Below are positions 54,572-63,325 of a DNA stretch of 64,000 nucleotides, piece by piece; position 1 is the stretch's first letter, and each line of letters begins with the position of its first letter. Where the stretch lies: the NCBI RefSeq assembly GCF_014253075.1, contig NZ_JACLZJ010000005.1, forward strand, positions 124,001 through 188,000. Direction: 5' to 3'. The translations under genes were made by a program, and so were the position numbers. The notes under the pieces are model-generated. The model was not told the DNA's origin, searched no databases, and worked only from the letters and a program-made list of their open reading frames with translations. The stretch comes from Ochrobactrum sp. CM-21-5 (GTDB lineage: Bacteria; Pseudomonadota; Alphaproteobacteria; Rhizobiales; Rhizobiaceae).

Positions 54572-54652
54572 AGCACCTGAAACGGCGTTGCGACACCGAC
54601 GCTATTCGGATAGGAGATAGATACTCGTATTGCCAAGTGTGGAGCTATCAGC

Positions 54653-54758
54653 ATGGGAACCGCTAAGTCAGCAGACAAGTAAGCCGCAACAACAAACACT
54701 GTTGTTGCGGCGTTCTGTAAGACCAATCCCAATCTGATTGTTGACGAGCAGACGCCGC
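54653..54758 (+). promoter_or_regulatory. Leader peptide and competing hairpins of floR
   Basis: A nine-codon frame at 54653-54682 encodes MGTAKSADK, nearly the same as the MSTSKNADK leader of cmlA, whose drug-stalled ribosome induces expression. A perfect 12-bp hairpin follows at once (GCCGCAACAACA, 54683-54694, with TGTTGTTGCGGC, 54700-54711). Its 3' arm overlaps GCGGCGT (54707-54713), which can pair instead with ACGCCGC (54752-54758). This is the layout of an attenuator. Confidence 0.75.
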
Positions 54759-54789
54759 CCGGAATCCTTAATCGAGCGGTTTATTCGTC

Positions 54790-56004
54790 ATGACTATCAC
54801 ACGCCCCGCGTGGGCCTATACGTTGCCGGCAGCCCTGCTGCTGATGGCTCCCTTCGACATCCTCGCGTCACTGGCGATGGATATTTATCTCCCCGTCGTT
54901 CCAGCGATGCCTGGCATCCTGAACACGACGCCATCCATGATCCAACTCACGTTGAGCCTCTACATGGTTATGCTCGGCGTGGGGCAGGTGATCTTTGGCC
55001 CAATGTCGGATCGCATCGGGCGACGGCCGATCTTGCTTGCGGGCGGGGCGCTTTTCATCGTTGCTTCTCTCGGAGCGGCATGGTCGTCAACGGCCGCAAC
55101 CTTCGTCGCGTTTCGCTCGCTACAAGCGGTCGGCGCGTCGGCGGCGTTGGTGGCGACGTTCGCGACGGTTCGCGACGTTTATGCCAGCCGCCCCGAGGGT
55201 GTCGTCATCTACGGTCTTTTCAGTTCGATGCTGGCCTTCGTCCCCGCCCTTGGTCCCATCGCTGGAGCGTTGATCGGCGAGTTTTTCGGATGGCGAGCGA
55301 TATTCGTCACGCTGGCCGCACTGGCTTTGCCCGCACTCTTGAATGCTGGTTTGAGGTGGCACGAAACCCGCCCGTTTGATGAAGCGAAGACTCGCCGGTC
55401 CGTTTTGCCTATCTTCGCCAGCCCGGCCTTTTGGGTTTACACGGTCGGCTTTAGCGCGGGCATGGGCACCTTCTTCGTCTTCTTCTCGACAGCCCCCCGT
55501 GTGCTCATAGGCCAAGCGGGCTATTCGGAGATCGGATTCAGCTTGGCCTTTGCCACTGTCGCGTTCGTCATGATCGTGACAACCCGTTTTGCGAAGTCCT
55601 TTGTCGCCAGATGGGGCATTGCGGGATGCGTAGCGCGCGGGATGACGTTGCTCGTTTGCGGGGCGGCTCTGTTGGGGATGGGTGAATTTTTCGGCTCGCC
55701 GTCATTCCTCAGCTTCATCCTGCCGATGTGGGTTATAGCGGTCGGAATTGTCTTCACAGTGTCCGTTACCGCCAACGGCGCACTTGCACAGTTTGATGAC
55801 ATCGCGGGATCAGCGGTCGCGTTCTACTTCTGCATCCAAAGCCTGATCGTCAGCATCGTCGGGACATTGGCGGTAACGCTAATAAACGGTGACACAGCAT
55901 GGCCCGTGATCTGTTACGCGACGACGATGGCGGTGTTGGTATTGACGGGTCTGGTGCTACTTCGCTCCCGTAACGTTCCTGCCGAGAGATCGCCAGTCGC
56001 CTGA
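54790..56004 (+). CDS. floR: Florfenicol/chloramphenicol exporter, FloR family
   Basis: 404-residue MFS efflux pump (Bcr/CflA/CmlA group) with 12 predicted transmembrane helices. The sequence follows FloR closely from the start: AWAYTLPAALLLMAPFDILA, then SLAMDIYLPVVPAMPGILNT, motif A GPMSDRIGRRPILLAGG, and LFSSMLAFVPALGPIAGALI. Scattered differences from the common FloR suggest a divergent variant. It exports phenicols from the cell. It is preceded by a cmlA-type leader peptide and followed by tetR(G)-tet(G), the gene order known from Salmonella genomic island 1. Confidence 0.93.
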   Translation: MTITRPAWAYTLPAALLLMAPFDILASLAMDIYLPVVPAMPGILNTTPSMIQLTLSLYMVMLGVGQVIFGPMSDRIGRRPILLAGGALFIVASLGAAWSSTAATFVAFRSLQAVGASAALVATFATVRDVYASRPEGVVIYGLFSSMLAFVPALGPIAGALIGEFFGWRAIFVTLAALALPALLNAGLRWHETRPFDEAKTRRSVLPIFASPAFWVYTVGFSAGMGTFFVFFSTAPRVLIGQAGYSEIGFSLAFATVAFVMIVTTRFAKSFVARWGIAGCVARGMTLLVCGAALLGMGEFFGSPSFLSFILPMWVIAVGIVFTVSVTANGALAQFDDIAGSAVAFYFCIQSLIVSIVGTLAVTLINGDTAWPVICYATTMAVLVLTGLVLLRSRNVPAERSPVA

Positions 56005-56066
56005 CCGGCGAGCGGCAGGACGGCTAGAACCCATACAGCGCACTCGCCATCGCGGCCTTACGAATG

Positions 56067-56093
56067 GCGGTATCCTGTCTGGCAGGATACCGC
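56067..56093 (+). terminator. Strong stem-loop after floR
   Basis: GCGGTATCCTG / CAGGATACCGC is a perfect 11-bp stem with a 5-base loop, 63 bases past the floR stop and followed by TAATTAT. It is a likely terminator for floR. It also faces the end of tetR, 156 bases away. Confidence 0.55.
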
Positions 56094-56248
56094 TAATTAT
56101 GCCCTGCGCCGGCGAGTCAGAGCCGGTCGCCTTCTCGGTTGTCTGAACTATCGTCATATCGCCACCGAGACGAAGCACGACTTTTCCAGCCCATTTCTGC
56201 AATGCCGCCAGCGTTCTTGCCGACCTCACTGGGGTCGCGCATAAGCCT

Positions 56249-56875
56249 TTAATCTATTGCGGATGAACGCAGCCGCTCGAAACCGGTGATGAGGCTGTCG
56301 AGTCCGAAGTTGAACGCAGCATCCATGCCATCTGTTTCCAACTCGTGGAACAGATCGTGCAGGAAGGACGACAGTGCTTGCTCGGACACATCTGGCCTGT
56401 CCGAGATTCGCTCATCGGTATCAGATGCCTGCTGTTCGAGAACGGAACCGACCACATAGTGACTGACCGCCCGGAGCGCCCAAACGGCGCGCTTCGGACC
56501 AAAACCCGCCGCGCAGAGAAAGCGTATTTGTGTCTCGGCAATGCCAAAATTTGGTTCTGTCGGTCGAGTGCCGGCATGGATACGAGCGCCATCGCGATAA
56601 GAGAGCAACGCCGTTCTGAAACTCTGGGCGTTCTCTTTCAGGAATAGCCGCCAGTCTTCGTTCTCTTCGGGTAGCGGGCGGGTGTGGCGTTCCGTCAGCA
56701 TCGCCTCCGCAAGTGCGTCAAGCAGCGCGCGCTTGCTCTGAAAATGCCAGTAAAGCGCAGGCTGCTGAACCTTGAGGCGTTCAGCGAGCTTTCGCGTCGT
56801 CAGGTTGTCCATGCCAACCTCGTTCAGCAGCTCCAGCGCCGCAGCGATCACGGTGCCCTTGTCCAGTTTGGTCAT
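56249..56875 (-). CDS. tetR(G): Tetracycline repressor, class G
   Basis: 208-residue TetR repressor. The N-terminal HTH is LDKGTVIAAALELLNEVGMD followed by LTTRKLAERLKVQQPALYWH, the canonical TetR DNA-binding domain. The ligand domain contains conserved RDGARIHAGTRPTE near residue 94. It is divergent from tet(G), with two tet operators between them, and is expected to release DNA on binding tetracycline-Mg. Confidence 0.95.
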   Translation of the reverse strand: MTKLDKGTVIAAALELLNEVGMDNLTTRKLAERLKVQQPALYWHFQSKRALLDALAEAMLTERHTRPLPEENEDWRLFLKENAQSFRTALLSYRDGARIHAGTRPTEPNFGIAETQIRFLCAAGFGPKRAVWALRAVSHYVVGSVLEQQASDTDERISDRPDVSEQALSSFLHDLFHELETDGMDAAFNFGLDSLITGFERLRSSAID

Positions 56876-56903
56876 TCACGTTCCTTCGCTAGTGCTTGAC
56901 AAT

Positions 56904-56946
56904 TTATCATCGATAAGTTCTATGTCCACATCCTTATCGTTGATAA
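56904..56946. promoter_or_regulatory. Two tet operators and the tet(G) promoter
   Basis: TTATC-atc-GATAA (56904-56916) and TTATC-gtt-GATAA (56934-56946) are two operators of the TetR type, 30 bases apart centre to centre. TTGACA at 56896-56901 is a -35 box for tet(G) on the plus strand, with TCTATG 17 bases later. TetR binding would block both divergent genes. Confidence 0.88.
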
Positions 56947-56980
56947 AGTCGCTCGCGCTTGAGCGGCACTGGAGTTTCAG

Positions 56981-58156
56981 GTGCGCAGCTCTGCCATCAT
57001 TGCCCTGCTGATCGTGGGTCTCGACGCCATGGGTCTCGGCCTCATCATGCCCGTCCTTCCGACGCTTCTGCGCGAGCTTGTGCCGGCGGAGCAGGTCGCT
57101 GGTCACTATGGTGCTTTGCTGTCGCTCTATGCGTTGATGCAGGTCATCTTCGCGCCCGTGCTTGGACAATTTTCAGATGCTTACGGTCGGCGTCCGGTGC
57201 TTCTGGCTTCTCTTGCGGGGGCCGCAGTCGATTACACGATTATGGCATTAGCGCCGGTCTTATGGGTTCTCTATATCGGCCGACTCGTTTCTGGCGTCAC
57301 GGGAGCAACCGGGGCCGTAGCTGCCTCAACCATTGCCGATTCGACAGGGGAAGGTTCTCGCGCACGCTGGTTCGGCTACATGGGGGCCTGTTATGGAGCA
57401 GGCATGATTGCCGGGCCAGCACTTGGTGGCATGCTCGGTGGTATTTCTGCCCATGCTCCGTTTATCGCCGCTGCCCTTCTCAACGGCTTCGCGTTCCTGC
57501 TTGCCTGCCTCTTTCTCAAGGAGACTCATCACAGCCATGGCGGGACCGGAAAGCCGGTTCGCATCAAACCATTCGTTCTGTTCCGGCTGGATGATGCATT
57601 GCGCGGGCTAGCTGCGCTTTTCGCAGTTTTCTTCATTATTCAACTGATCGGCCAGGTGCCTGCGGCCCTATGGGTCATCTATGGCGAGGACCGTTTTCAG
57701 TGGAACACCACGACCGTTGGCTTGTCGCTCGCGGCGTTTGGAGCAACACATGCGATTTTTCAAGCGTTTGTTACCGGCCCTCTTTCAAGCCGACTTGGGG
57801 AACGGCGCACGCTGCTGTTTGGCATGGCTGCGGATGCGACTGGCTTCATTCTTCTGGCTTTTGTCACACAGGGATGGATGGTGTTTCCGGTTCTGTTGCT
57901 GCTTGCCGCCGGGGGGGTCGGCATGCCGGCCTTGCAGGCAATGCTTTCGAATAATGTCAGCAACAATAAGCAGGGAGCCTTGCAGGGAACGCTTACGAGC
58001 CTCACCAATTTAAGCGCCATCGCGGGACCGCTTAGCTTCACGGCACTCTATTCTGCCACCGCCGGAGCATGGAACGGTTGGGTTTGGGTTGTCGGTGCGT
58101 TTCTTTATGTAATGTGCTTGCCAATACTGCGCAGACCTTTCGCAACGTCACTGTGA
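56981..58156 (+). CDS. tet(G): Tetracycline efflux pump, class G
   Basis: 391-residue MFS antiporter with 12 predicted helices that exports tetracycline-Mg for protons. The start is GTG with GGAG 8 bases upstream, giving MRSSAIIALLIVGLDAMGLG as in TetA(G). Motif A is GQFSDAYGRRPVLLASLAG near 62-80, and the GATGAVAASTIAD segment lies in helix 4. It is controlled by the divergent tetR(G). Confidence 0.96.
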   Translation: MRSSAIIALLIVGLDAMGLGLIMPVLPTLLRELVPAEQVAGHYGALLSLYALMQVIFAPVLGQFSDAYGRRPVLLASLAGAAVDYTIMALAPVLWVLYIGRLVSGVTGATGAVAASTIADSTGEGSRARWFGYMGACYGAGMIAGPALGGMLGGISAHAPFIAAALLNGFAFLLACLFLKETHHSHGGTGKPVRIKPFVLFRLDDALRGLAALFAVFFIIQLIGQVPAALWVIYGEDRFQWNTTTVGLSLAAFGATHAIFQAFVTGPLSSRLGERRTLLFGMAADATGFILLAFVTQGWMVFPVLLLLAAGGVGMPALQAMLSNNVSNNKQGALQGTLTSLTNLSAIAGPLSFTALYSATAGAWNGWVWVVGAFLYVMCLPILRRPFATSL

Positions 58157-58266
58157 TTAAGTCACAGCGAGTTGGCATGCGTAGAATTGGGCGATATCCC
58201 TTGCAGATTCCTCGCCGAATTGATCGCGCAATAGTGGTTGGGAAGCTCCGTCCGAGATGAATACGG

Positions 58267-59529
58267 TTACTGCCATCGCCGGAAAGCGACACTTGCATTA
58301 ACGCCGCCAAAGCCGAATCCGTTGGAAATGGCATGTTCCATGAGAATGGGCCGCGCAGATTGGTGAACTAGGTCGATACCTGCGGCAACAGGATCGGGGT
58401 TTTCTAAATTCCTCGTTGGGGGAGCGACTTGATCCCGTAGGGCGAGTATCGTGAAAATTGCCTCAATGCCGCCTGCGGCACCAAGTAAGTGTCCGGTCGC
58501 CGATTTCGTGGCGCTTACCGCCACATCATGATTGCCAAAAACGGATTTTATCGCCGCTATTTCTCCACGATCCCCTACGGGGGTGGAGGTCGAATGAGCG
58601 TTCAAATGCTGAATATCGACTGGCTTCAACCCGGCACTCTGGAGCGCGATTTTCATCGCACGGGCCGCGCCTCGACCGTCCTCTGGACCGGCAGTCATAT
58701 GGTATGCATCAGCGGTAGTGCCGTATCCTACCAGTTCGGCTATGGGCTTGGCACCCCGAGCGAGGGCATGTTCCAGTTCCTCTATGACGATCAGACCCGC
58801 CCCTTCGGACATTACGAAACCATCACGCCCGGCGTCGAACGGTCTCGACGCCAGTTTCGGGGTAGTATTGTAGCCGGTGGATAGTGCTCGCGCGGCAGCA
58901 AATGCCCCAAGACTAACCTTGTCAATGCATGCCTCTGCCCCGCCGCACAGAGCGATATCGGCCTCGTTGGAGCGTATCAGCCGCGCAGCGTCTCCGATGG
59001 CCTGAACGCTGGCAGCGCAGGCGGTTACAGGCGTGCCAATAGGACCTGTAAATCCATGCCTGATGGTAACCTGTCCTGCCGCGAGGTTGGCAAGAAACGA
59101 TGGCACGGTAAAGGGTGAAAGCCTCCGTGCTCCCCGTGTATCCGTTATGCGAACTGCCGAAGCGATAGCAGGAAACCCGCCTATACCAGAGGCGATAACT
59201 GTCGCCGTGCGCTCACGTTCGTAGTCGCTCGCGGGATGCCATCCCGCCGTTTCAAGAGCCTCCTTCGCGGCCGCAAGTGCAAACAGAATGAAGCGATCCA
59301 TTTTTCGTTGATCCTTTGTGTCAACGATCAAGTCGGGATCAAAACCGGCTTCGGAATCTTCAATCAGGCTAGGAACGATTCCCCCGATCTTCACCGGTAG
59401 ATCGTTGGAAATTTCATCGGGCAAACTCCTGATTCCCGATTTCCCGTCGAGAAGTCTTTTCCAGCTTGTTTCGATGCCAGAACCAAGAGGGCCAACTAAA
59501 CCCATGCCGGTTACAACAATTCGGCGCAT
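58267..59529 (-). CDS. fabF: Beta-ketoacyl-ACP synthase II-like condensing enzyme
   Basis: 420-residue KAS II-type enzyme for fatty acid chain elongation. The start is MRRIVVTGMGLVGPLGSGIE. The active-site cysteine is in PVTACAASVQAIGDAARLI near 168, and the two catalytic histidines are in LNAHSTSTPVGDRGE near 310 and SATGHLLGAAGGIEA near 347 (the usual NAHGTSTP here has Ser for Gly). No acyl carrier or other fatty acid gene is nearby. The HxlR gene is 4 bases upstream, forming an operon. A spare FabF next to drug-resistance genes may protect against FabF-targeting antibiotics; this is inference. Confidence 0.88.
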   Translation of the reverse strand: MRRIVVTGMGLVGPLGSGIETSWKRLLDGKSGIRSLPDEISNDLPVKIGGIVPSLIEDSEAGFDPDLIVDTKDQRKMDRFILFALAAAKEALETAGWHPASDYERERTATVIASGIGGFPAIASAVRITDTRGARRLSPFTVPSFLANLAAGQVTIRHGFTGPIGTPVTACAASVQAIGDAARLIRSNEADIALCGGAEACIDKVSLGAFAAARALSTGYNTTPKLASRPFDAGRDGFVMSEGAGLIVIEELEHALARGAKPIAELVGYGTTADAYHMTAGPEDGRGAARAMKIALQSAGLKPVDIQHLNAHSTSTPVGDRGEIAAIKSVFGNHDVAVSATKSATGHLLGAAGGIEAIFTILALRDQVAPPTRNLENPDPVAAGIDLVHQSARPILMEHAISNGFGFGGVNASVAFRRWQ

Positions 59530-59533
59530 TGGA

Positions 59534-60043
59534 TTATTCCGTTTCTTTTTCTGAGCTTATTCGCTTCACGCGATTTATGACGCGCATCGTTTCCTCTGTT
59601 GCGGCGGGGCCTGCCAGAAGAACGGTGTTTTCAGGAGTGATTGCTTCTCCTGTATTCGCGTCGATGATAACGGCGGTCCTCTCCTGTCCGGTTTTCCTGT
59701 CTCCAAGGCGCATGGCTATTTCATTGGGCGCAAGGTTCCGGTTCCCCCATGCGAACAGGGCGATTGCTACCGGATAGAAATCTCGCCCCTTGTCGGTAAG
59801 GACGTATTCAAATCGAGGCGGATGATCATTGTATCGTCGCCTTTCAAACAGTCCTTCCGCCGTGAGGTGTTTCAATCGCCTCGCCAAAATGTTCGCGGAA
59901 ATACCGAGATTCTTCTCGAATTCATCGAATTTGCTCAACCCTTGGAAGGCGTCTCGCAGGATCAAGATGCTCCACCAGTCACCGACGCTTTCCAGCGCTC
60001 GGGCTGCGGGACACTCTAGTGACAGAAAGCTTGTTCGTTGCAT
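59534..60043 (-). CDS. HxlR-family transcriptional regulator
   Basis: 169 residues. The winged-helix core reads CPAARALESVGDWWSILILR, DAFQGLSKFDEFEKNLGISA, then NILARRLKHLTAEGLFERRR and YVLTDKGRDFYPVAIALFAW, the HxlR pattern. The C-terminal 60 residues are an extension beyond the usual domain. HxlR proteins respond to aldehydes, quinones or disulfide stress. Its stop is 4 bases before the fabF start, and a palindrome overlaps its promoter region. Confidence 0.88.
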   Translation of the reverse strand: MQRTSFLSLECPAARALESVGDWWSILILRDAFQGLSKFDEFEKNLGISANILARRLKHLTAEGLFERRRYNDHPPRFEYVLTDKGRDFYPVAIALFAWGNRNLAPNEIAMRLGDRKTGQERTAVIIDANTGEAITPENTVLLAGPAATEETMRVINRVKRISSEKETE

Positions 60044-60080
60044 GACACATCAATAATGGTGTAACTTCCATCATGCAAGT
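60038..60080 (-). promoter_or_regulatory. Likely operator of the HxlR regulator
   Basis: ACTTCCAT-c-ATGCAAGT (60064-60080) is a palindrome with one mismatch per arm. In addition TTGCATGA (60038-60045) is repeated in inverse as TCATGCAA (60071-60078). The site lies directly at the start of the HxlR gene on the minus strand, as expected for autoregulation. Confidence 0.6.
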
Positions 60081-60221
60081 CACTTGTGCGTGGTAGGCGA
60101 CATAGAGGGAGGGGGCAATCCAATGCGTCATTCTAAGGAGGCCAAGCAACTGCATCCGCTACGGCGTGCCATGAAGCACTGTAGTGGCGTTTGAGCGATG
60201 CGACGGCGGCGATCAGCACCG

Positions 60222-61196
60222 ATGAATGGTTGCCCATGGGGCGTGCCGACCACGCTCGGATCGCGTATCCCCCTAGCATCGCTGATCCAGACGCTTGCCG
60301 TTGCCGAATATCTGAACTTCCGCCACGCGGCCAATGCGCTCGGCGTGGCGCAATCCAGCGTCAGCGCCCGCGTGAAGGCGTTGGAAGAGGACCTTGGCAT
60401 CCTCCTGTTCGAGCGTCACGCGCGCGGCGTCCGACTGACCGAGGCCGGACACCACTTCGTCGAGCGGATCGCGGCCGGCGTCGATCAACTCGACCATGCG
60501 GTGAAGACCGCAGGCATGGCGGCGGCGGGAGAATGCGGCCGCCTGCGCATCGGTATCCATGCCCTGATTCCGGGCAGCTTCCCCGCCGAATTGATCGGGC
60601 AGTATCGGGAAGGCCATCCCGGCATCGAGGTTGAGATTGCCGAGGGCACGGCCCGCGATGCGGTCATGCAGCTTCGCGCCGACCGGCTCGATGTGGCGTT
60701 CGTAGCAGGTGCGCCCGAACTGCCGGACTGCCACACCCGCCTGATTTGGACCGAAACGTTGATGGTCGCATTGCCGGAGGGGCATTGCCTTTCCGGGCAG
60801 CAGGCAATCACTTGGTCCGATCTGACGGGCGAAACGTTCCTTGTCCGTCATGGTGGCACCGGCCCGCAGGTTCATGACCATATCGTGATGCGCTTTGCCG
60901 GGCGCTGGCCTTCGCCGTCGATCCAGCGTTTCGATGTGGGGCGCGGCACGCTGTTATCCATGGTTGGACAGGGCTTCGGCATCACCATCGTCAGCGCGGC
61001 CACGGCGTTGCTGCCGACTACCGGCATCGTCTTCCTGCCCTTTGCCGATGAGCCAGAGCCGGTTGCCTTTAGCGCCGTCTGGTCGCCATTCAGTCGCAGC
61101 ACCGCGCTGAAAAACCTGCTCAACCTTGCAAACACTATAAGGCGTTTCGGCGATTCGCTCGGCCAGTCGCGCGATGGCGCGCGGCCGGCACGATAA
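60222..61196 (+). CDS. LysR-family transcriptional regulator of the conjugative element
   Basis: 324 residues from the ATG at 60222. The HTH is near residue 20-60: LIQTLAVAEYLNFRHAANAL followed by GVAQSSVSARVKALEEDLGI. The effector-binding domain runs from about 95 to 300. A LysR gene at this place, just before traG and the trb genes, is a constant part of this element family. The drug-resistance insert separates it from rlxS. A start at 60198 is also possible. Confidence 0.88.
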   Translation: MNGCPWGVPTTLGSRIPLASLIQTLAVAEYLNFRHAANALGVAQSSVSARVKALEEDLGILLFERHARGVRLTEAGHHFVERIAAGVDQLDHAVKTAGMAAAGECGRLRIGIHALIPGSFPAELIGQYREGHPGIEVEIAEGTARDAVMQLRADRLDVAFVAGAPELPDCHTRLIWTETLMVALPEGHCLSGQQAITWSDLTGETFLVRHGGTGPQVHDHIVMRFAGRWPSPSIQRFDVGRGTLLSMVGQGFGITIVSAATALLPTTGIVFLPFADEPEPVAFSAVWSPFSRSTALKNLLNLANTIRRFGDSLGQSRDGARPAR

Positions 61197-61207
61197 CAGC
61201 AAAGGCA

Positions 61208-61227
61208 ACCCGTCCTATTTGCCGCCG
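61208..61227 (+). repeat. 20-base repeat upstream of traG
   Basis: ACCCGTCCTATTTGCCGCCG. The same 20 bases, with one mismatch, occur at 63814-63833, in both cases 100-120 bases before the start of a transfer gene (traG and trbB). Confidence 0.6.
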
Positions 61228-61326
61228 ATAGTATCCGGCAGCCCTCCCGCGTCCCCTTTCCTGTTGCCCATCCCGATTCTGACTACTCTCTGATCGGCTC
61301 CGTCTCTTTTACCGACTGGAGCCTGA

Positions 61327-63315
61327 ATGCGCGGAGGACGAATCCTTTGGGGTCAAATCGCTGTCGTCTTCACCATCGTTCTGGTGATGGTGTGGGCAGC
61401 GACGCAATGGACGGCGTTCCGCCTCGGCTTCCAGCCGCAGCTTGGAGCACCATGGTTCGAGCTAGCGGGCCTGCCGGTCTATTATCCGCCCGCGTTTTTC
61501 TGGTGGTGGTTTTCCTTCGACGCCTACGCGCCCGCGATCTTCGTCGAGGGCGGCATCATCGCAGTATCGGGCGGCTTCCTCGCCATCGCCGCCGCCATCT
61601 TCATGTCGATCATCAGGGCGCGGGAAGCGCGCAACGTCGCCACATACGGATCGGCGCGATGGGCCGAGGACAAGGAAATCCGCGCAGCCGGATTGCTCGG
61701 CCCCGATGGCGTCCTGCTCGGCCGATACGACCGCGACTATCTCCGGCATGACGGTCCCGAGCATGTCTTATGCTTCGCCCCGACGCGCAGCGGCAAAGGT
61801 GTCGGGCTGGTGGTGCCGACGCTGCTGACGTGGCCCGCATCCGCCATCGTCCACGACATAAAGGGCGAGAACTGGACGCTGACAGCGGGCTTCCGCGCGA
61901 AGCATGGCCGCGTGCTGCTGTTCGATCCGACCAACGCCAGATCGTCGGCCTACAACCCGCTGCTGGAGGTCCGGCAGGGGGAATGGGAAGTCCGCGACGT
62001 GCAGAACATCGCCGATATTTTGGTCGATCCCGAAGGTTCGCTCGACAAGCGGAACCATTGGGAAAAGACCAGCCACAGCCTGCTTGTCGGCGCGATCCTG
62101 CATGTTCTCTATGCGGAGAAGGACAAGACGCTGGCGGGCGTCGCCAATTTCCTCTCCGATCCGAAGCGCCCCGTCGAGGCGACCTTGCGGGCGATGATGG
62201 ACACGCCGCACCTGGGCGAAGCCGGGGTTCACCCGGTCATCGCGTCCTCGGCGCGCGAGTTGCTGAACAAGTCCGAGAACGAGCGGTCGGGCGTTCTCAG
62301 CACTGCCATGTCCTATCTCGGCCTCTACCGCGACCCCGTGGTGGCGCGCGTCACGGCACGATGCGACTGGCGCATTGCCGATCTGGTCGGCAGCCGCCAG
62401 CCGGTCAGCCTCTACCTTGTCGTGCCGCCATCCGACATCAACCGGACGAAACCGTTGATCCGCCTGATCCTCAACCAGATCGGCAGGCGGTTGACCGAGG
62501 ACTTGAACACGTCCGGCAAGCGCCATCGCCTGCTGTTGATGCTGGACGAGTTCCCGGCGCTCGGCCGGCTCGACTTCTTTGAATCGGCGCTCGCCTTCAT
62601 GGCGGGGTATGGCCTCAAAGGCTTCCTGATTGCGCAGAGCCTCAACCAGATCGAGCGCGCCTATGGCCCGAACAACGCGATCCTCGACAATTGCCATGTC
62701 CGCGTCAGCTTCGCCACGAACGACGAAAGGACCGCCAAGCGCGTTTCAGACGCACTAGGCACCGCGACCGAGCTGCGCGACTCCACCAACTACGCAGGGC
62801 ACCGCCTAGCCCCGTGGTTAGGTCACTTGATGGTTTCCCGGCAGGAGACGGCCCGGCCGCTGCTCACGCCGGGCGAAATCATGCAGCTTCCGCCCACCGA
62901 TGAAATCGTCATGGTTGCGGGCACGCCGCCGATCCGCGCGACCAAGGCCCGCTATTTCGAGGATGCACGGTTTCAGGAACGCATCCTGACCCCGCCCGAT
63001 CTGGTCGCCGCTCCGCTGGCGCCCAGCCCATCCACCGATGACTGGTCCGGCCGCGTGGTCGCGGCGGAAAGCCGTTCCGCGCCGGCCGCCGCAGACGGGG
63101 CCGAGGGCGATCCGGCCAATGCCGGCATCCGCCGCGAGCCGGAATTGCCCGAGCATGAGGAAATCGTCGCCCCGCCGCCATCCCCCGAACAGGAGTTCGA
63201 GTTTGTGGACGACGAGCCGGACGTTGACGCGGCCAAGGCCCGCGCCATACGCCGGCGCATGAGGATGGTAGCGCGGCAGGTGGCGATGAACCCCGATGAT
63301 GGAATCGACCTTTGA
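61327..63315 (+). CDS. traG: Type IV coupling protein TraG/VirD4
   Basis: 662-residue ATPase that links the relaxosome to the mating channel. N-terminal transmembrane helices lie at about 8-26 and 60-97. Walker A is FAPTRSGKGVGLVVPTLLTW near 152-171, and Walker B is LLLMLDEFPALGRL near 399-412. The C-terminal 90 residues are acidic and Pro/Ala-rich. It comes after lysR and before copG-trbB, the usual order in this family. Its end overlaps the copG region by no more than a few bases of upstream frame. Confidence 0.95.
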   Translation: MRGGRILWGQIAVVFTIVLVMVWAATQWTAFRLGFQPQLGAPWFELAGLPVYYPPAFFWWWFSFDAYAPAIFVEGGIIAVSGGFLAIAAAIFMSIIRAREARNVATYGSARWAEDKEIRAAGLLGPDGVLLGRYDRDYLRHDGPEHVLCFAPTRSGKGVGLVVPTLLTWPASAIVHDIKGENWTLTAGFRAKHGRVLLFDPTNARSSAYNPLLEVRQGEWEVRDVQNIADILVDPEGSLDKRNHWEKTSHSLLVGAILHVLYAEKDKTLAGVANFLSDPKRPVEATLRAMMDTPHLGEAGVHPVIASSARELLNKSENERSGVLSTAMSYLGLYRDPVVARVTARCDWRIADLVGSRQPVSLYLVVPPSDINRTKPLIRLILNQIGRRLTEDLNTSGKRHRLLLMLDEFPALGRLDFFESALAFMAGYGLKGFLIAQSLNQIERAYGPNNAILDNCHVRVSFATNDERTAKRVSDALGTATELRDSTNYAGHRLAPWLGHLMVSRQETARPLLTPGEIMQLPPTDEIVMVAGTPPIRATKARYFEDARFQERILTPPDLVAAPLAPSPSTDDWSGRVVAAESRSAPAAADGAEGDPANAGIRREPELPEHEEIVAPPPSPEQEFEFVDDEPDVDAAKARAIRRRMRMVARQVAMNPDDGIDL

Positions 63316-63325
63316 GGACACGCTT

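Noticed and set aside
54738..55379. Open frame of 213 codons overlapping the start of floR
   Set aside because: It is out of frame with floR, which matches its family from the first residues. The frame has no ribosome binding site or recognisable motif.
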